NCBI GenBank assembly: GCA_041645035.1
Contig: JBAZQU010000012.1
Span: 1-34,964 of the forward strand
Origin: 2-02-FULL-48-14 sp041645035
GTDB lineage: Bacteria > Patescibacteriota > Gracilibacteria > UBA1369 > 2-02-FULL-48-14
Length of the DNA stretch: 34,964 bases
Reading direction: 5' to 3'
Shown here: in pieces, positions 33,396 through 34,964 of the stretch
How positions within the stretch are numbered: position 1 is the stretch's first letter
Layout of the letters: every line of letters begins with the position of its first letter
Program-made: the position numbers and the translations under genes
Notes under the pieces: model-generated
What the model was told of the DNA's origin: nothing
Seen by the model: only the letters and a program-made list of their open reading frames with translations
Databases searched by the model: none

Positions 33396-34103
33396 TTAAT
33401 AAGAAGTGTCTGTTACTTCACCCGTTTCTGTATTTGCCGCATAGGGCCAAGCAGAAAAGGGGGCTTCAGGGTCTTTAGTAATCCAAAGCTTTTCAGGGCT
33501 AACGAATTGGAGTATCAAACCCGCTCCGGCCAAATCAATATCCGCCTCCACGGTAAGAGTGTCCGGATCGACATCTGTTGCGGGAATACGAAACACGCGG
33601 GTCTCGTCAGCTACTACCCCTTCTCCGTTCCACACACAGGCTCCAACCACCTCATCGTCGAGCGTTGCTGCGAACCTCGAGTCACTGAAGGTTCCACCCT
33701 CGTAAGTAGCGCTCGCACCCAAACTATCTATAAATTGAATGTCAGAAAGTTCGTCAGGCATAATATCCTCAATGAATGTTTCACAAGCAGCTTTATCAAG
33801 AGTGGTCACTTCATCGAGTCCGGTATCCGCGTCAGCATCGCCGTCTGTGTCTGAATCGGTATCGGTGTCGGTATCGTTGTCCGCATCTGCATCTGCGTCA
33901 CTATCCGCATCGCTATCTGTATCTGCAGAGGCCGTGTCGACAGGAGCTGTATTAGTATCAAGCGGATGTATCTTACTTTCAATACAGGCATTCATTACAA
34001 GAGTGGCAAACATAACGAGCAGCCTAGGATCAAGTGCCTTCGAAGTGCCAGTGATAAGATTCGCTTCAGCTTCACGGAGACCTCCAAGAGTAGGACGATT
34101 CAT
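33396..34103 (-). CDS. Probable lipoprotein with Asp-rich repeat stalk
   Basis: With the ATG at 34103 the product is 235 residues. A promoter (TTGACC-17-TACTTT, 34126-34154) about 15 nt upstream supports this start over the longer frame to 34154. A hydrophobic segment (RLLVMFATLVMNAC) ends in a lipobox-like NAC with Cys40. The n-region before it is unusually long. Residues 57-94 are an almost pure Asp alternating with Ser, Thr or Ala, a low-complexity stalk of the kind that can bind calcium. A C-terminal domain of about 135 residues follows. The gene is unrecognised; a surface-exposed lipoprotein is inferred. Confidence 0.72.
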   Translation of the reverse strand: MNRPTLGGLREAEANLITGTSKALDPRLLVMFATLVMNACIESKIHPLDTNTAPVDTASADTDSDADSDADADADNDTDTDTDSDTDGDADADTGLDEVTTLDKAACETFIEDIMPDELSDIQFIDSLGASATYEGGTFSDSRFAATLDDEVVGACVWNGEGVVADETRVFRIPATDVDPDTLTVEADIDLAGAGLILQFVSPEKLWITKDPEAPFSAWPYAANTETGEVTDTSY

Positions 34104-34125
34104 ACGAAGTAAATTAAGGGAAGGA

Positions 34126-34154
34126 AAAGTAACACAAAAAGAGCGTCGGGTCAA
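34126..34154 (-). promoter_or_regulatory. Promoter of the Asp-rich lipoprotein gene
   Basis: Minus strand: -35 TTGACC (34149-34154), a 17-bp spacer, and -10 TACTTT (34126-34131). The predicted leader is about 15 nt. Confidence 0.45.
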
Positions 34155-34175
34155 ATGAATTGCGCCCCCCCCTAA

Positions 34176-34964
34176 CTAAATGTCCAGATTCTTCACGCGT
34201 TTGGCGTGGGTCTGTATGAATTTCTTGCGGGAAGCCACTTCGCTGCCCATTAAAGTCTCAAAAATATAGTCGGCGCGCTCGGCATCCTCCACAGTCACGC
34301 GGAGCATGGTGCGAGTTTCGGGATCCATGGTGGTTTCCCAAAGTTGTTCGGCATTCATTTCTCCAAGACCTTTGTAACGAGCAATGGAAGGCTTTTTATC
34401 CCCAAGTTTCTCCAGAATCCGGTCACGTTCTTCATCCGAGAAAGCGTACTTCACCGTTTTTCCGGATTGAAGTTTGTAAAGAGGCGGCTGCGCAATAAAG
34501 AGGAAACCCATATCAATAATTCCTCGGAAATAACGGTAAAACAGCGTGAGCAGTAAGGTTCGGATATGCGCACCATCCACATCGGCATCGGTCATAATGA
34601 CAATGCGATGGTAACGTAGGCGACTCAAGTCAGTGGTCTCCCCAATCCCGGCTCCCATGGCAATCACGAGGTTTTTGATTTCGTTGTTGGCGATCATTTT
34701 ATCGAGACGTGCCTGCTCCACATTCAAAATCTTACCTCGAAGCGGCAAAATAGCCTGGAATTCCCGGTTCCTTCCTTGTTTTGCGGATCCTCCGGCGGAA
34801 TCTCCCTCCACAATGTAAAGTTCGGAACTACTGGGGTCTTTGGAACTACAATCCGCAAGTTTCCCGGGAAGAGTCATGCCTTCGAGGGCCCCTTTACGAA
34901 TCACCGTGTCACGAGCGGCGCGAGCCGCGAGGCGAGCGCGTTGAGCTAAAGCACATTTCCCAAC
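34176..34964 (-). CDS. gyrB: DNA gyrase subunit B, C-terminal part
   Basis: The 3' part of a type II topoisomerase B subunit; the 5' end is beyond the window. The frame is open to the edge (QRARLAARAARDTVIRKGAL). The TOPRIM domain has the catalytic Glu in LYIVEGDSAGGSAKQGRNRE and the metal-binding TDADVDGAHIRTLLL. The closing segments RYKGLGEMNAEQLWETTMD and AKRVKNLDI are typical of GyrB. No 170-residue insertion of the gamma-proteobacterial type is present. ParE cannot be fully excluded, but the C-terminus favours GyrB. Confidence 0.93.
   Translation of the reverse strand, partial: VGKCALAQRARLAARAARDTVIRKGALEGMTLPGKLADCSSKDPSSSELYIVEGDSAGGSAKQGRNREFQAILPLRGKILNVEQARLDKMIANNEIKNLVIAMGAGIGETTDLSRLRYHRIVIMTDADVDGAHIRTLLLTLFYRYFRGIIDMGFLFIAQPPLYKLQSGKTVKYAFSDEERDRILEKLGDKKPSIARYKGLGEMNAEQLWETTMDPETRTMLRVTVEDAERADYIFETLMGSEVASRKKFIQTHAKRVKNLDI

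Noticed and set aside
34160..34172. Run of eight C residues near gyrB as a slippage switch
   Set aside because: It lies between coding regions, so it cannot shift a reading frame; a simple tract is the safer reading.

Overview
The window looks like a chromosomal segment of a Candidate Phyla Radiation (Patescibacteria) bacterium, possibly related to Peregrinibacteria. The clues are a divergent 16S rRNA gene with no 23S gene downstream, a short CPR-style ribosomal protein bS21, many small unassigned proteins, and compact gene spacing. TGA ends several real genes (for example argF' and alr), so the recoded UGA code of Gracilibacteria/Absconditabacteria does not apply. The lineage call is inference; no search was possible.

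Layout. 1-2.8 kb (minus strand): edge of a secreted acidic protein, purK-purE, and an unknown gene. 2.87-4.8 kb: a self-contained 16S rRNA unit with its own promoter, complementary leader and trailer arms and a terminator. 4.8-6.6 kb: clpP-alr, transcribed divergently from the rRNA. 6.6-16 kb: folC, an unknown gene, a lipoprotein with lgt, tRNA-Leu, a winged-helix/phosphoribosyltransferase regulator under a palindromic operator, tRNA-Lys/efp/tRNA-Cys, an HNH protein, radA, and a sulfotransferase-comA pair. 16-24.6 kb: an AT-richer eight-gene arginine operon (argG-argF'-P-loop gene-argC-argD-argB-M14 deacylase-argH) under an arginine-specific T-box riboswitch. It is flanked upstream by a decayed IS5-type transposase. 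25.6-29.5 kb: a cluster of detached aminoacylation and polyamine-type enzymes (YbaK-like editing domain, threonine-synthase-like PLP enzyme, an unknown protein, an ArgS C-terminal half, a tandem SpeD-like decarboxylase). 29.5-35 kb: tatD, a small membrane protein, rpsU-prmC-prfA, a strongly self-complementary 280-nt element, two further small or secreted proteins, and the 3' part of gyrB.

How it works together. The arginine operon encodes glutamate-to-arginine steps through N-acylated intermediates: kinase, reductase, aminotransferase, an N-acylornithine-type carbamoyltransferase, a zinc deacylase, ArgG and ArgH. It has no recognisable argA or argJ. The P-loop protein between argF' and argC is the obvious candidate for the missing acylation step. 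The T-box carries a CGC (Arg) specifier, an antiterminator and a competing terminator, so the operon should respond to uncharged tRNA-Arg.

The strongest leads for something undescribed are the P-loop gene in the arginine operon, the 25.6-29.5 kb cluster, and the structured element at 32733-33012. Many promoters here fall only about 0-25 nt upstream of start codons with no Shine-Dalgarno motif, which suggests widespread short-leader or leaderless translation.
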